Origin: DATEEW01 sp035273665 | Lineage (GTDB): Bacteria; Pseudomonadota; Gammaproteobacteria; Burkholderiales; SG8-39 | Direction of reading: 5' to 3' | DNA length: 30,065 nucleotides | Assembly: GCA_035273665.1 (NCBI GenBank) | Contig: DATEOW010000108.1 | Coordinates: 1 to 30,065 of the forward strand | In this document: positions 23,748 to 30,065 of the stretch, one piece after another | Position numbering within the stretch: the stretch's first letter is position 1 | How the letters are laid out: each line of letters begins with the position of its first letter | Made by a program: the position numbers and the translations under genes | The notes under the pieces: model-generated | Seen by the model: the letters and a program-made list of their open reading frames with translations, nothing else | What the model was told of the DNA's origin: nothing | Database searches by the model: none

Positions 23748-24584
23748 TCATTGTTCCAATCCCTGCCCTTCCACAGCCTCCCACACCGCGATGACATCGC
23801 GCGTGGCGGCCACATCGTGCACCCGCAGAATTTTAGCGCCGTACTGCACGCATAGCAGCCCGGCCGCCAAACTCGCAGGCATTCGTTCCTCCGCGACACG
23901 GCCTGTGATCTTTCCGAGGCTCGACTTGCGGGACCAGCCGGCTAAAACCGGCACGCCCAGGGCGGCCAATTGCGGCAGCCCACGTAACAGCCGGATATTG
24001 TGTTCCAGCGTCTTGCCGAAACCATAACCGGGATCGATCATGATGCGTTCGCGCGCAATCCCAGCTTTCAAGGCCGCGTCCACACGCTCAGCCAAATAGT
24101 CACTCACCTCTGTTACAACATCCTCGTACTGCGGATTGGCCTGCATGCTACGCGGCTCGCCCTGCATATGCATCAGACAAACGGCCGCAGCCGAACCGGC
24201 TATCGCTTCCATCGCGCCGGGCGCCTTCAAGGCGGTGATGTCGTTGATGATCGATGCCCCCGCGCCAATCGCTGCGCGCATCACCTCCGGCTTCACCGTA
24301 TCGACAGATATGGGCACGGCGATGCCGCTTAAGCCCTCGAGCACAGGCAAAACGCGCGCCAACTCTTCAGCGAGCGCTACCGGCGCGGCGCCGGGTCGAC
24401 TCGATTCCCCGCCGATATCGAGGATGTCGGCGCCCTCCGCGACCAAAGCACGCGCGCGTGCGACGGCGGCAGCGGGATCAAAGTATTTGCCGCCATCCGA
24501 GAAAGAATCCGGCGTGACGTTCACGATGCCCATGATCAGTGGACGAGCCAGCGACAGACGATAAGAGCCGCAATGAAGAAACAC
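23748..24584 (-). CDS. folP: dihydropteroate synthase
   Basis: FolP condenses 6-hydroxymethyl-dihydropterin pyrophosphate with p-aminobenzoate in folate synthesis and is the sulfonamide target. The 278-residue TIM barrel shows MGIVNVTPDSFSDGG at about 18-32, DIGGESSRPGA near 56-66, and DPGYGFGKT further on. The start is GTG at 24584 with TAGGTGA upstream. There is no ATG at a suitable place. The ftsH terminator lies immediately upstream: its T-run ends next to this ribosome binding site, so no separate promoter fits between them. Confidence 0.96.
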   Translation of the reverse strand: MFLHCGSYRLSLARPLIMGIVNVTPDSFSDGGKYFDPAAAVARARALVAEGADILDIGGESSRPGAAPVALAEELARVLPVLEGLSGIAVPISVDTVKPEVMRAAIGAGASIINDITALKAPGAMEAIAGSAAAVCLMHMQGEPRSMQANPQYEDVVTEVSDYLAERVDAALKAGIARERIMIDPGYGFGKTLEHNIRLLRGLPQLAALGVPVLAGWSRKSSLGKITGRVAEERMPASLAAGLLCVQYGAKILRVHDVAATRDVIAVWEAVEGQGLEQ

Positions 24585-24594
24585 GTGTCACCTA

Positions 24595-24627
24595 CAAACA
24601 AAAAGCCCGCAGACGAAGCTGCGGGCT
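24595..24627 (-). terminator. intrinsic terminator after ftsH
   Basis: On the minus strand AGCCCGCAG and CTGCGGGCT form a perfect nine-base stem around the loop CTTCGT, followed by a T-rich run TTTTGTTTG. It starts 18 bases after the ftsH stop. The T-run runs straight into the folP ribosome binding site, so part of the transcription must read through, or folP needs a promoter inside ftsH. Confidence 0.85.
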
Positions 24628-24644
24628 GTGGATTTTAGGCTTGT

Positions 24645-26528
24645 TTAAGCGGCTGCGGGAGCCGTCGCACTGGGTGCATCCGGCTTGTTTGGCGGTGTTG
24701 GCTGGCTCACGTTGGCGACAGGTTTCGGCGAACGTGGCGGCAAGCCCGCCATGATGTCGTTGAGCTGATCCGCATCCAGCGTTTCCCATTCCATTAGCGC
24801 ATTGGTCATGGCTTCGACCTTATCGCGGTTTTCTTCGATCAATCGCTGAGCCAGGGCGTATTGCTCGTCGATGATGCGACGGATTTCGGCATCGACCTTA
24901 CGCATGGTCTCTTCCGACATATTCTTATGCGTGGTAACGGAGCGGCCGAGGAAAACTTCGCCATCGTTCTCGCCGTACACCATGGTACCGAGCGCTTCGG
25001 ACATGCCATAGCGCGTCACCATGTTGCGAGCGATTGAGGTCGCGCGCTCGAAATCGTTGCTGGCGCCAGTGGAAATGCGCTTCACAAAAATGTCTTCGCA
25101 GATGCGCCCGCCGAAAAGAATTGCGATCTCGTGCAGCATCTGATCCTTGTACAGGCTGATGCGATCGCGTTCGGGCAACTGCCAGGTTACGCCCAGCGCA
25201 CGCCCGCGCGGAATGATCGTCACCTTGTGCACCGGATCGGTCCCGGGTAACAGCTTGGCGACGACCGCATGACCGGACTCGTGGTACGCGGTAGCGCGTC
25301 GTTCGTCTTCGGTCATCACCATGGAACGCCGTTCGGCACCCAGGTAAATCTTGTCTTTGGCGCGTTCGAAGTCGTCCATGTCGACCAAGCGCTTGTTGCT
25401 CCGCGCAGCAAAAAGCGCTGCTTCGTTTACAAGATTCGCCAAATCGGCACCCGACATGCCCGGCGTACCGCGAGCCAGGGTATTCGCATTCACATCGGGG
25501 TTCATCGGCACCTTGCGCATGTGCACGAGCAGAATCTGTTCACGGCCGCGAATATCCGGCAGCGGCACAACGACCTGACGGTCGAAACGGCCGGGGCGCA
25601 GTAGCGCCGGATCGAGCACGTCGGGACGGTTGGTCGCGGCGATGACGATCACGCCAGCTGTGCCTTCGAAGCCATCCATCTCGACGAGCAACTGATTGAG
25701 CGTCTGCTCGCGTTCATCGTTGCCGCCGCCCAGGCCGGCGCCACGTTGTCGGCCCACTGCGTCGATTTCGTCGATGAACACGATACAAGGCGCGTGCTTC
25801 TTCGCTTGCTCGAACATGTCGCGCACGCGCGCGGCACCGACGCCGACAAACATTTCGACGAAGTCCGACCCGGAAATCGAGAAGAAAGGCACCTTCGCTT
25901 CACCGGCGATCGCACGCGCGAGCAAGGTCTTACCCGTGCCCGGCGAGCCGACCATCAATACGCCTTTCGGAATGCGGCCACCCAGCTTTTGAAACTTGGT
26001 CGGGTCGCGCAGGAAGTCCACTAATTCGGCGACGTCCTCTTTTGCTTCGTCGCAGCCCGCGACATCGGCGAATGTGACCGTATTGTTGGACTCATCCAAC
26101 ATGCGCGCGCGCGATTTGCCGAAAGAGAAGGCGCCGCCGCGTCCGCCGCCTTGCATTTGACGCATGAAGAAAATCCACACGCCGATGAGCAGGAGCATCG
26201 GGAACCAGGAGATGAAGATGTTCATCAGCATGGATTGCTGCTCGGGTTCGCGTGCCTCGATCTTGACGCCCGCTTTGAGCAAATCGCCGATCAAACCCTT
26301 ATCGTCCGGCGAATAAGTCGTGATGTCGCGACCATCCGTCGTTTTGGCCTTAAGCCGGTTACCCTCGATCAACACGCTGTTGATTCGGTTCGCCTGCACC
26401 TCTTCGATGAATTGCGAATAGGGAATCGGCGGCTGGTTGGCCCCGCGATTAGTGATCTGTTGAAACACGGTCATCAGCACGAGGCCGATCACCAGCCAAA
26501 TCACCAGGTTCTTGATCAAACTGTTCAA
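24645..26528 (-). CDS. ftsH: ATP-dependent zinc metalloprotease FtsH
   Basis: FtsH is a membrane-anchored AAA+ protease that degrades misassembled membrane proteins and regulators. The 627-residue product has two helices (about 7-23 and 104-121) around a periplasmic domain, Walker A GSPGTGKT at 194-201, the pore loop MFVGVG near 226-231, Walker B IVFIDEIDA, the second region of homology ATNRPDVLDPALLRPGRFDR, and the zinc site HESGH at 416-420. The Walker A has Ser where many relatives have Pro. The C-terminal tail is Pro/Ala rich. The start is TTG at 26528 with AAGGAG five bases upstream. Confidence 0.97.
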   Translation of the reverse strand: MNSLIKNLVIWLVIGLVLMTVFQQITNRGANQPPIPYSQFIEEVQANRINSVLIEGNRLKAKTTDGRDITTYSPDDKGLIGDLLKAGVKIEAREPEQQSMLMNIFISWFPMLLLIGVWIFFMRQMQGGGRGGAFSFGKSRARMLDESNNTVTFADVAGCDEAKEDVAELVDFLRDPTKFQKLGGRIPKGVLMVGSPGTGKTLLARAIAGEAKVPFFSISGSDFVEMFVGVGAARVRDMFEQAKKHAPCIVFIDEIDAVGRQRGAGLGGGNDEREQTLNQLLVEMDGFEGTAGVIVIAATNRPDVLDPALLRPGRFDRQVVVPLPDIRGREQILLVHMRKVPMNPDVNANTLARGTPGMSGADLANLVNEAALFAARSNKRLVDMDDFERAKDKIYLGAERRSMVMTEDERRATAYHESGHAVVAKLLPGTDPVHKVTIIPRGRALGVTWQLPERDRISLYKDQMLHEIAILFGGRICEDIFVKRISTGASNDFERATSIARNMVTRYGMSEALGTMVYGENDGEVFLGRSVTTHKNMSEETMRKVDAEIRRIIDEQYALAQRLIEENRDKVEAMTNALMEWETLDADQLNDIMAGLPPRSPKPVANVSQPTPPNKPDAPSATAPAAA

Positions 26529-26533
26529 TTCCG

Positions 26534-26539
26534 CTCCTT
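26534..26539 (-). promoter_or_regulatory. ribosome binding site that decides the ftsH TTG start
   Basis: AAGGAG on the minus strand, five bases before TTG 26528. The encoded N-terminus then begins directly at the first membrane segment (NSLIKNLVIWLVIGLVLM), as in other FtsH proteins. Confidence 0.75.
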
Positions 26540-26577
26540 GCAGGGCTGTGGCAGCGTGCCGGGGCCCATTTTACGCT

Positions 26578-26611
26578 GAAAGAAAATCCTCTAGGACCAA
26601 GGACGAGGATT
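26578..26611 (-). terminator. possible intrinsic terminator after rlmE
   Basis: On the minus strand AATCCTC and GAGGATT form a seven-base stem around a 13-base loop, followed by TTCTTTC. The stem is modest and the loop large, so it may be leaky. It starts about 14 bases after the rlmE stop, in the 96-base spacer before ftsH. That spacer also holds an inverted repeat CAGCGT/ACGCTG at 26552-26578 in the ftsH leader. Confidence 0.4.
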
Positions 26612-26624
26612 AAATCCGGTTAAT

Positions 26625-27251
26625 TCAAGTGTTCCGACGCAAGCGCCGCGCCAACAGATACATCTCGCTTGAGCGCCCGCGCGACGCTTCGGGTTTGCGG
26701 GAGACAACGCTCTCGAACTCGGACCGTATCACGCGCAAAAGTTCCTCAAATCCGGCACCTTGGAACACTTTCACGACAAATGACCCTTCAGGTTGCAAGT
26801 GATTGACCGCGAATTCGAGGGCCAACTCGGACAGGTGAATGCTGCGCGCCTGATCCGACATGCCGATACCCGAGATATTGGGCGACATATCGGAAATAAC
26901 AACATCGACTTTCGCGCCCGCGAGTTCTTTTTCCACGGATTTCAGTGTTTCTTCCTCGCTGAAGTCGCCCTGCAAAAATGTGACGCCGGGAAGCGGCGCC
27001 ATTTCCAGTAGATCGAGTGCGATGACCCGCCCTTTCGGTCCGACTTTCGTCGCGGCCACTTGCGCCCAGCCCCCCGGCGTTGCGCCCAAATCCACGACAA
27101 TCTGGCCGGGACGGAACAGCCGGTCCTTCGCATCGATTTCTATAATCTTGAATGCAGCGCGCGAGCGATAGCCTTCGGCCTTCGCGCGCTGCACGTAGGT
27201 ATCGTTGACATGCTCGCGCATCCACGCCTTACTTGTTTTGCTCCGTGCCAT
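26625..27251 (-). CDS. rlmE: 23S rRNA 2'-O-ribose U2552 methyltransferase
   Basis: RlmE (RrmJ, FtsJ) methylates U2552 in the A-loop of 23S rRNA using S-adenosylmethionine, late in 50S assembly. The 208-residue protein has the SAM-binding loop DLGATPGGW at 54-62. The catalytic tetrad Lys35, Asp121 (SDMSPN), Lys161 (VVKVFQG) and Glu196 (SSEMYLL) is complete, spaced as in E. coli. The start is ATG at 27251. It is transcribed away from yhbY across a 175-base shared promoter region and upstream of ftsH, the usual rlmE-ftsH order. Confidence 0.97.
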   Translation of the reverse strand: MARSKTSKAWMREHVNDTYVQRAKAEGYRSRAAFKIIEIDAKDRLFRPGQIVVDLGATPGGWAQVAATKVGPKGRVIALDLLEMAPLPGVTFLQGDFSEEETLKSVEKELAGAKVDVVISDMSPNISGIGMSDQARSIHLSELALEFAVNHLQPEGSFVVKVFQGAGFEELLRVIRSEFESVVSRKPEASRGRSSEMYLLARRLRRNT

Positions 27252-27299
27252 CTGTTCAAATCCTGGAAACGGCGATTCGCCGGTGTTGCGGGTTTCACC

Positions 27300-27308
27300 T
27301 GCTAGAAT
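27300..27308 (+). promoter_or_regulatory. candidate extended -10 promoter towards yhbY
   Basis: TG-C-TAGAAT fits an extended -10 element (TGnTATAAT, one mismatch in the hexamer); no good -35 is present, as is usual for that class. It would give a leader of about 110 bases before yhbY. A second -10-like GATAAT lies at 27415-27420, only six bases before the yhbY ATG. I see no confident promoter for rlmE on the other strand. Confidence 0.4.
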
Positions 27309-27426
27309 ACGGGCTGAAACGGGCGCCAGCCTTTTCTGCTAAAAAATTGCAAAGAACCACCGCGGCGCGGCCTCTTTTGCCAACCGCATGAAATTAGCGG
27401 TCTTTCGTCCACCCGATAATAGTTGA

Positions 27427-28017
27427 ATGAATAAAATTCTCAGCCCTGCCGAGCGGCGGGCGCTTAAGGCGCGTGCTCATCCGCTCAAACCTACTGTCAT
27501 GATCGGCAACGACGGCTTGTCGGCGAGCGTCATGCAGGAAATCGACTCGACGCTCAAAGCGCACGAACTCATCAAAATCCGCGTCGATATGGAAGACTCG
27601 GACGAGCGTGAAGACATGCTCGGGATGATCTGCGCGAACACCGGCGCATCGGCCATCGACCACATCGGCAAAATCCTTGTCGTTTACCGCGAGCGCCCTC
27701 AATCGGCCAAACCGAGCGGACAAGCTCCCGGCCGCAAGAACAACGGCCAACGCGGCAGCAAACCCGGCGGGCAAAACGCGCAAGGCCAGGGTCAGGGCCA
27801 AGGCCAAGGCACGGCGGGCCAAGGTGCCGGCGGGCAAAGAAAATCCGGCAAAAAACCGGGCGGCGCAGTCTGGACCAAAGTCCGCCAGCAACGCCCCGGC
27901 AAACGCCGTTCGGGCGGTGGCAATCGGGGGCCTGGAAATCAGGGCAATTCCGATGGAGGGGGCGGTAGCGGCAACGGAGGCGGTAGCGGTAGCGGTAGCG
28001 GTAGCGGCGAAGCTTAA
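27427..28017 (+). CDS. yhbY: YhbY-family ribosome assembly RNA-binding protein with long low-complexity tail
   Basis: YhbY proteins carry a single CRM (CRS1-YhbY) RNA-binding domain and associate with pre-50S particles. Residues 1-92 form that domain: LSPAERRALKARAHPLKPTVMIG with the conserved G-x-G-type loop (IGNDGLSASV), then DHIGKILVVYRE. E. coli YhbY is about 97 residues. Here another 100 residues follow, rich in Gly, Gln, Lys, Arg and Ser, with QGQGQGQGQG, a basic middle (KVRQQRPGKRRS) and a GSGSGSGS end. The tail is probably disordered and may bind RNA. The ATG at 27427 has no ribosome binding site. It is divergent from rlmE and convergent with greA. Confidence 0.92.
   Translation: MNKILSPAERRALKARAHPLKPTVMIGNDGLSASVMQEIDSTLKAHELIKIRVDMEDSDEREDMLGMICANTGASAIDHIGKILVVYRERPQSAKPSGQAPGRKNNGQRGSKPGGQNAQGQGQGQGQGTAGQGAGGQRKSGKKPGGAVWTKVRQQRPGKRRSGGGNRGPGNQGNSDGGGGSGNGGGSGSGSGSGEA
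27784..27807 (+). repeat. hexanucleotide repeat GG(C/T)CA(A/G) x4 encoding Gly-Gln
   Basis: Four six-base units in a row inside yhbY, each coding Gly-Gln, with synonymous third-base changes. Changes in copy number would keep the frame. It shows recent expansion of the tail. Confidence 0.7.
27982..28005 (+). repeat. hexanucleotide repeat GGTAGC x4 encoding Gly-Ser
   Basis: Four identical GGTAGC units close to the yhbY stop, followed by GGC. Identity of the units points to slippage-prone sequence; copy-number change keeps the frame and alters only the Gly-Ser linker length. Confidence 0.75.
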
Positions 28018-28154
28018 TCGCTAGGAAACGGCCCTGCTTCCACACGTCTTCGATCGAATTTTCTCGCGAAGCTTAGGCCATTCAAAGAGACCGTTCGCGA
28101 CCTTCAGTCTTCGCCTAATCGCGTCGATAGCCGGCCGGACCCGGCGGCCCATCT

Positions 28155-28631
28155 TCACTCGTACTGAACGTCCAGCACCTCGTATTCTTTGATGCCGCCG
28201 GGCGCTTGCACTTCGGCGACGTCTCCGGCGTATTTTCCGATGAGGGCGCGCGCAATCGGCGAACTGATGGAAATCTTCCCTTCCTTGATGTCCGCCTCGT
28301 CGTCGCCCACGATCTGGTAGACGACTTTCTCGCCGCCCTCCAGCTCCGACAAACTTACGGTAGCGCCGAACACACAACGACCGTCCGAATCAATGGTCTT
28401 CGGATCGATGATTTGCGCATTCGACAACTTGCCTTCCACTTCGACGATGCGGCCTTCGATAAAACTCTGACGCTCCTTGGCGGCATCATATTCGGCGTTC
28501 TCCGAAATATCGCCTTGCGCCCGCGCTTCGGCGATGGCCGTTATGACGGCCGGGCGATCGACGGTTTTCAGTTTTTGCAATTCGGCGCGCAGCTTCTCTG
28601 CGCCGTGGACGGTCAGGGGGACTTTATTCAT
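28155..28631 (-). CDS. greA: transcription elongation factor GreA
   Basis: GreA enters the secondary channel of stalled RNA polymerase and stimulates cleavage of the backtracked RNA. The 158-residue protein has the N-terminal antiparallel coiled coil (about residues 1-75) with the acidic tip GDISENAEYDAAKERQ, and a C-terminal FKBP-like domain ending SSPIARALIGKYAGDVAEVQAPGGIKEYEVLDV. Length equals the family's 158. The start is ATG at 28631, nine bases after the carB stop, so it is expressed with carB. The 137 bases between its end and the yhbY end hold no convincing terminator for either gene. Confidence 0.97.
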   Translation of the reverse strand: MNKVPLTVHGAEKLRAELQKLKTVDRPAVITAIAEARAQGDISENAEYDAAKERQSFIEGRIVEVEGKLSNAQIIDPKTIDSDGRCVFGATVSLSELEGGEKVVYQIVGDDEADIKEGKISISSPIARALIGKYAGDVAEVQAPGGIKEYEVLDVQYE

Positions 28632-28640
28632 CGCAATCTC

Positions 28641-30065
28641 TCAGTGAAGACGCTGGTGAAGGCTTTGTAAATCGTAAGGCACCGGCGACTGCATATGCCG
28701 CATGCCCGCGCAGGCCGCGCGCGCGCCTGCAATGGTCGTGTAATAAGTGACGCGCTGTTGAATGGCGGTCGTCCGAATCGAGCGCGAATCGTTGATCGCG
28801 GTGCGTCGTTCATCCACCGTGTTCACGATAAAGCTAATCTCGCCGTTCTTGATCGCATCCACGATATGCGGCCGGCCTTCGGTGAACTTGTTGATAATGG
28901 CGACGGTTAAGCCCGCTTCGGTCAGCACCGCGGCAGTCCCTCGTGTGGCAATCAAGCTGAAGCCAAGTTCCGCGAGTTCGCGCGCCACAAAGACGGCAGC
29001 CGGCTTGTCCGCGTTGCGAACACTGATGAAGGCCTTTCCGCCGGTAGGCAATTTCACACCTGCGGCGAGCTGCGATTTGACGAACGCTTCGCCGAAGCTG
29101 TTTCCGACACCCATCACCTCGCCCGTGGATTTCATTTCCGGACCCAGAATCGTGTCCACACCCGGGAACTTGTTGAACGGGAAAACCGCCTCTTTTACCG
29201 AGTAATAAGGCGGAATGATCTCGCGGATCGCGCCTTGGTCTTTGAGACTTCGGCCGGCCATGCAGCGCGCGGCGATCTTTGCCAGTTGCAAGCCGGTGGC
29301 TTTCGACACGAAAGGAACGGTGCGCGATGCGCGCGGGTTGACTTCGAGCACATAGACGACCGCTTTGTCGTTGTCCGCGTCCTGAATCGCGAATTGCACA
29401 TTCATGAGTCCGACGACGTTCAAGGCCTTGGCCATCTTCACCGTCTGTGCGCGCAGCTCGTCCTGCAACGCTTTGGATAGCGAATAAGGAGGCAATGAGC
29501 AAGCGGAGTCGCCCGAATGCACGCCGGCCTGTTCGATATGCTGCATGATGCCGCCGATCAATACGTCTTTCCCGTCGCTCACCGCGTCGACATCGACTTC
29601 CATCGCGTTGTTGAGAAAACGGTCCAGCAAGACCGGCGAATCGTTGGAGACTTTCACGGCCTCGCGCATATAACGCTCGAGGTCTTTCTGCTCATGCACG
29701 ATTTCCATGGCGCGCCCACCCAACACATAGCTGGGACGCACGACGAGCGGATAACCGATTTCCAGCGCGAGTCTCAAAGCGTCTTCTTCCGTGCGCGCCG
29801 TGCGATTGGGCGGCTGCTTGAGTTCAATACGGTTGAGCATTTGTTGGAAACGCTCGCGGTCCTCGGCAACGTCGATCATATCGGGTGTGGTCCCAATGAT
29901 CGGCACGCCGTTCGCCTCCAGATCCCGCGCGAGCTTCAGCGGAGTCTGCCCCCCGTATTGCACAATGACGCCCAGCGGTTTTTCCACATGCACAATCTCG
30001 AGCACGTCTTCGAGCGTCAGCGGCTCGAAGTACAACCGGTCCGAAGTATCGTAGTCCGTGGAAAC
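28641..30065 (-). CDS. carB: carbamoyl-phosphate synthase large subunit, C-terminal half (partial)
   Basis: CarB makes carbamoyl phosphate for arginine and pyrimidine synthesis. The frame is open to the window edge: the ten codons before the internal TTG at 30035 read VSTDYDTSDR, part of a conserved CarB motif, so the gene continues beyond 30065. The 474 residues present hold the second ATP-grasp domain (YPLVVRPSYVLGGRAMEIV, GGIMQHIEQAGVHSGDSAC, VLEVNPRASRTVPFVSKATG) and the C-terminal allosteric domain (about the last 140 residues, with ATRGTAAVLTEAG and INTVDERRTAINDSRSIR), where effectors bind. greA follows it by nine bases. Confidence 0.97.
   Translation of the reverse strand, partial: VSTDYDTSDRLYFEPLTLEDVLEIVHVEKPLGVIVQYGGQTPLKLARDLEANGVPIIGTTPDMIDVAEDRERFQQMLNRIELKQPPNRTARTEEDALRLALEIGYPLVVRPSYVLGGRAMEIVHEQKDLERYMREAVKVSNDSPVLLDRFLNNAMEVDVDAVSDGKDVLIGGIMQHIEQAGVHSGDSACSLPPYSLSKALQDELRAQTVKMAKALNVVGLMNVQFAIQDADNDKAVVYVLEVNPRASRTVPFVSKATGLQLAKIAARCMAGRSLKDQGAIREIIPPYYSVKEAVFPFNKFPGVDTILGPEMKSTGEVMGVGNSFGEAFVKSQLAAGVKLPTGGKAFISVRNADKPAAVFVARELAELGFSLIATRGTAAVLTEAGLTVAIINKFTEGRPHIVDAIKNGEISFIVNTVDERRTAINDSRSIRTTAIQQRVTYYTTIAGARAACAGMRHMQSPVPYDLQSLHQRLH

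Noticed and set aside
27394..28045. Minus-strand open frames opposite the yhbY tail, including a hydrophobic Ala/Leu-rich one and a Tyr-Arg repeat
   Set aside because: Both arise from reading the Gly-Gln and Gly-Ser hexanucleotide repeats on the other strand; the sense frame has a recognised CRM domain.
28018..28154. Possible bidirectional terminator between yhbY and greA
   Set aside because: GC-rich inverted repeats exist (for example around 28130-28150) but loops are too small or stems imperfect, and no T-run follows on either strand. I see nothing else in this 137-base spacer beyond a 10-base direct repeat GCGAAGCTTA.
1..30065. Mobile elements, CRISPR arrays, prophage or defence genes
   Set aside because: No transposase, integrase, regularly spaced repeats or defence domains were found; gene content and order are core chromosomal.

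Overview
This 30 kb window is chromosomal core sequence of a Gram-negative bacterium, most likely a betaproteobacterium. The reasons are the gene order (carB-greA / yhbY / rlmE-ftsH-folP-glmM-pst and tpiA-secG-tRNA-Leu-nuoA..N), the separate nuoC and nuoD genes, a NuoG without the N7 cluster cysteines, and a PHO-box pst promoter. Base composition is moderately GC-rich. The family cannot be fixed from this sequence alone. I see no phage, insertion sequence, CRISPR array or plasmid gene.

Layout, left to right. 1-1447 (+): the tail of rfbA, then rfbC and rfbD, for dTDP-L-rhamnose synthesis. 1448-1685: a convergent spacer with a possible 57-residue small protein gene on the minus strand. 1686-16903 (-): a Nudix hydrolase and the complete 14-gene complex I operon, transcribed nuoA to nuoN from right to left with the Nudix gene last. 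16987-17071 (-): tRNA-Leu(GAG). 17107-18233 (-): secG and tpiA. 18234-18476: the longest gene-free spacer, with a candidate tpiA promoter and short repeats. 18477-22261 (-): pstB, pstA, pstC and pstS, the phosphate ABC importer, with a well-formed PHO box and -10 upstream of pstS and two hairpins between pstS and pstC. 22376-27251 (-): glmM, folP, ftsH and rlmE. 27427-28017 (+): yhbY with a long low-complexity tail. 28155-30065 (-): greA and the 3' half of carB, which runs off the window.

How the genes work together. Complex I (NuoA-N) oxidises NADH, reduces quinone and pumps protons. SecG belongs to the protein translocon that inserts such membrane proteins, and FtsH degrades unassembled ones. 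TpiA feeds glycolysis and hence NADH. PstSCAB imports phosphate under probable PhoB control. GlmM (cell-wall precursor), FolP (folate), CarB (carbamoyl phosphate), GreA (transcript cleavage), RlmE (23S rRNA methylation) and YhbY (ribosome assembly) are housekeeping. RfbA/C/D supply rhamnose for surface polysaccharide.

Nothing here is clearly a new system. The observations most worth a second look are: two mini open frames that exactly bridge the only two long gaps inside the nuo operon; the unassigned 57-codon frame at 1454-1627; an intrinsic terminator that abuts the folP ribosome binding site; the hairpins around pstS; and the hexanucleotide-repeat-encoded tail of YhbY. Several genes use TTG or GTG starts, which are given where a ribosome binding site decides the start.
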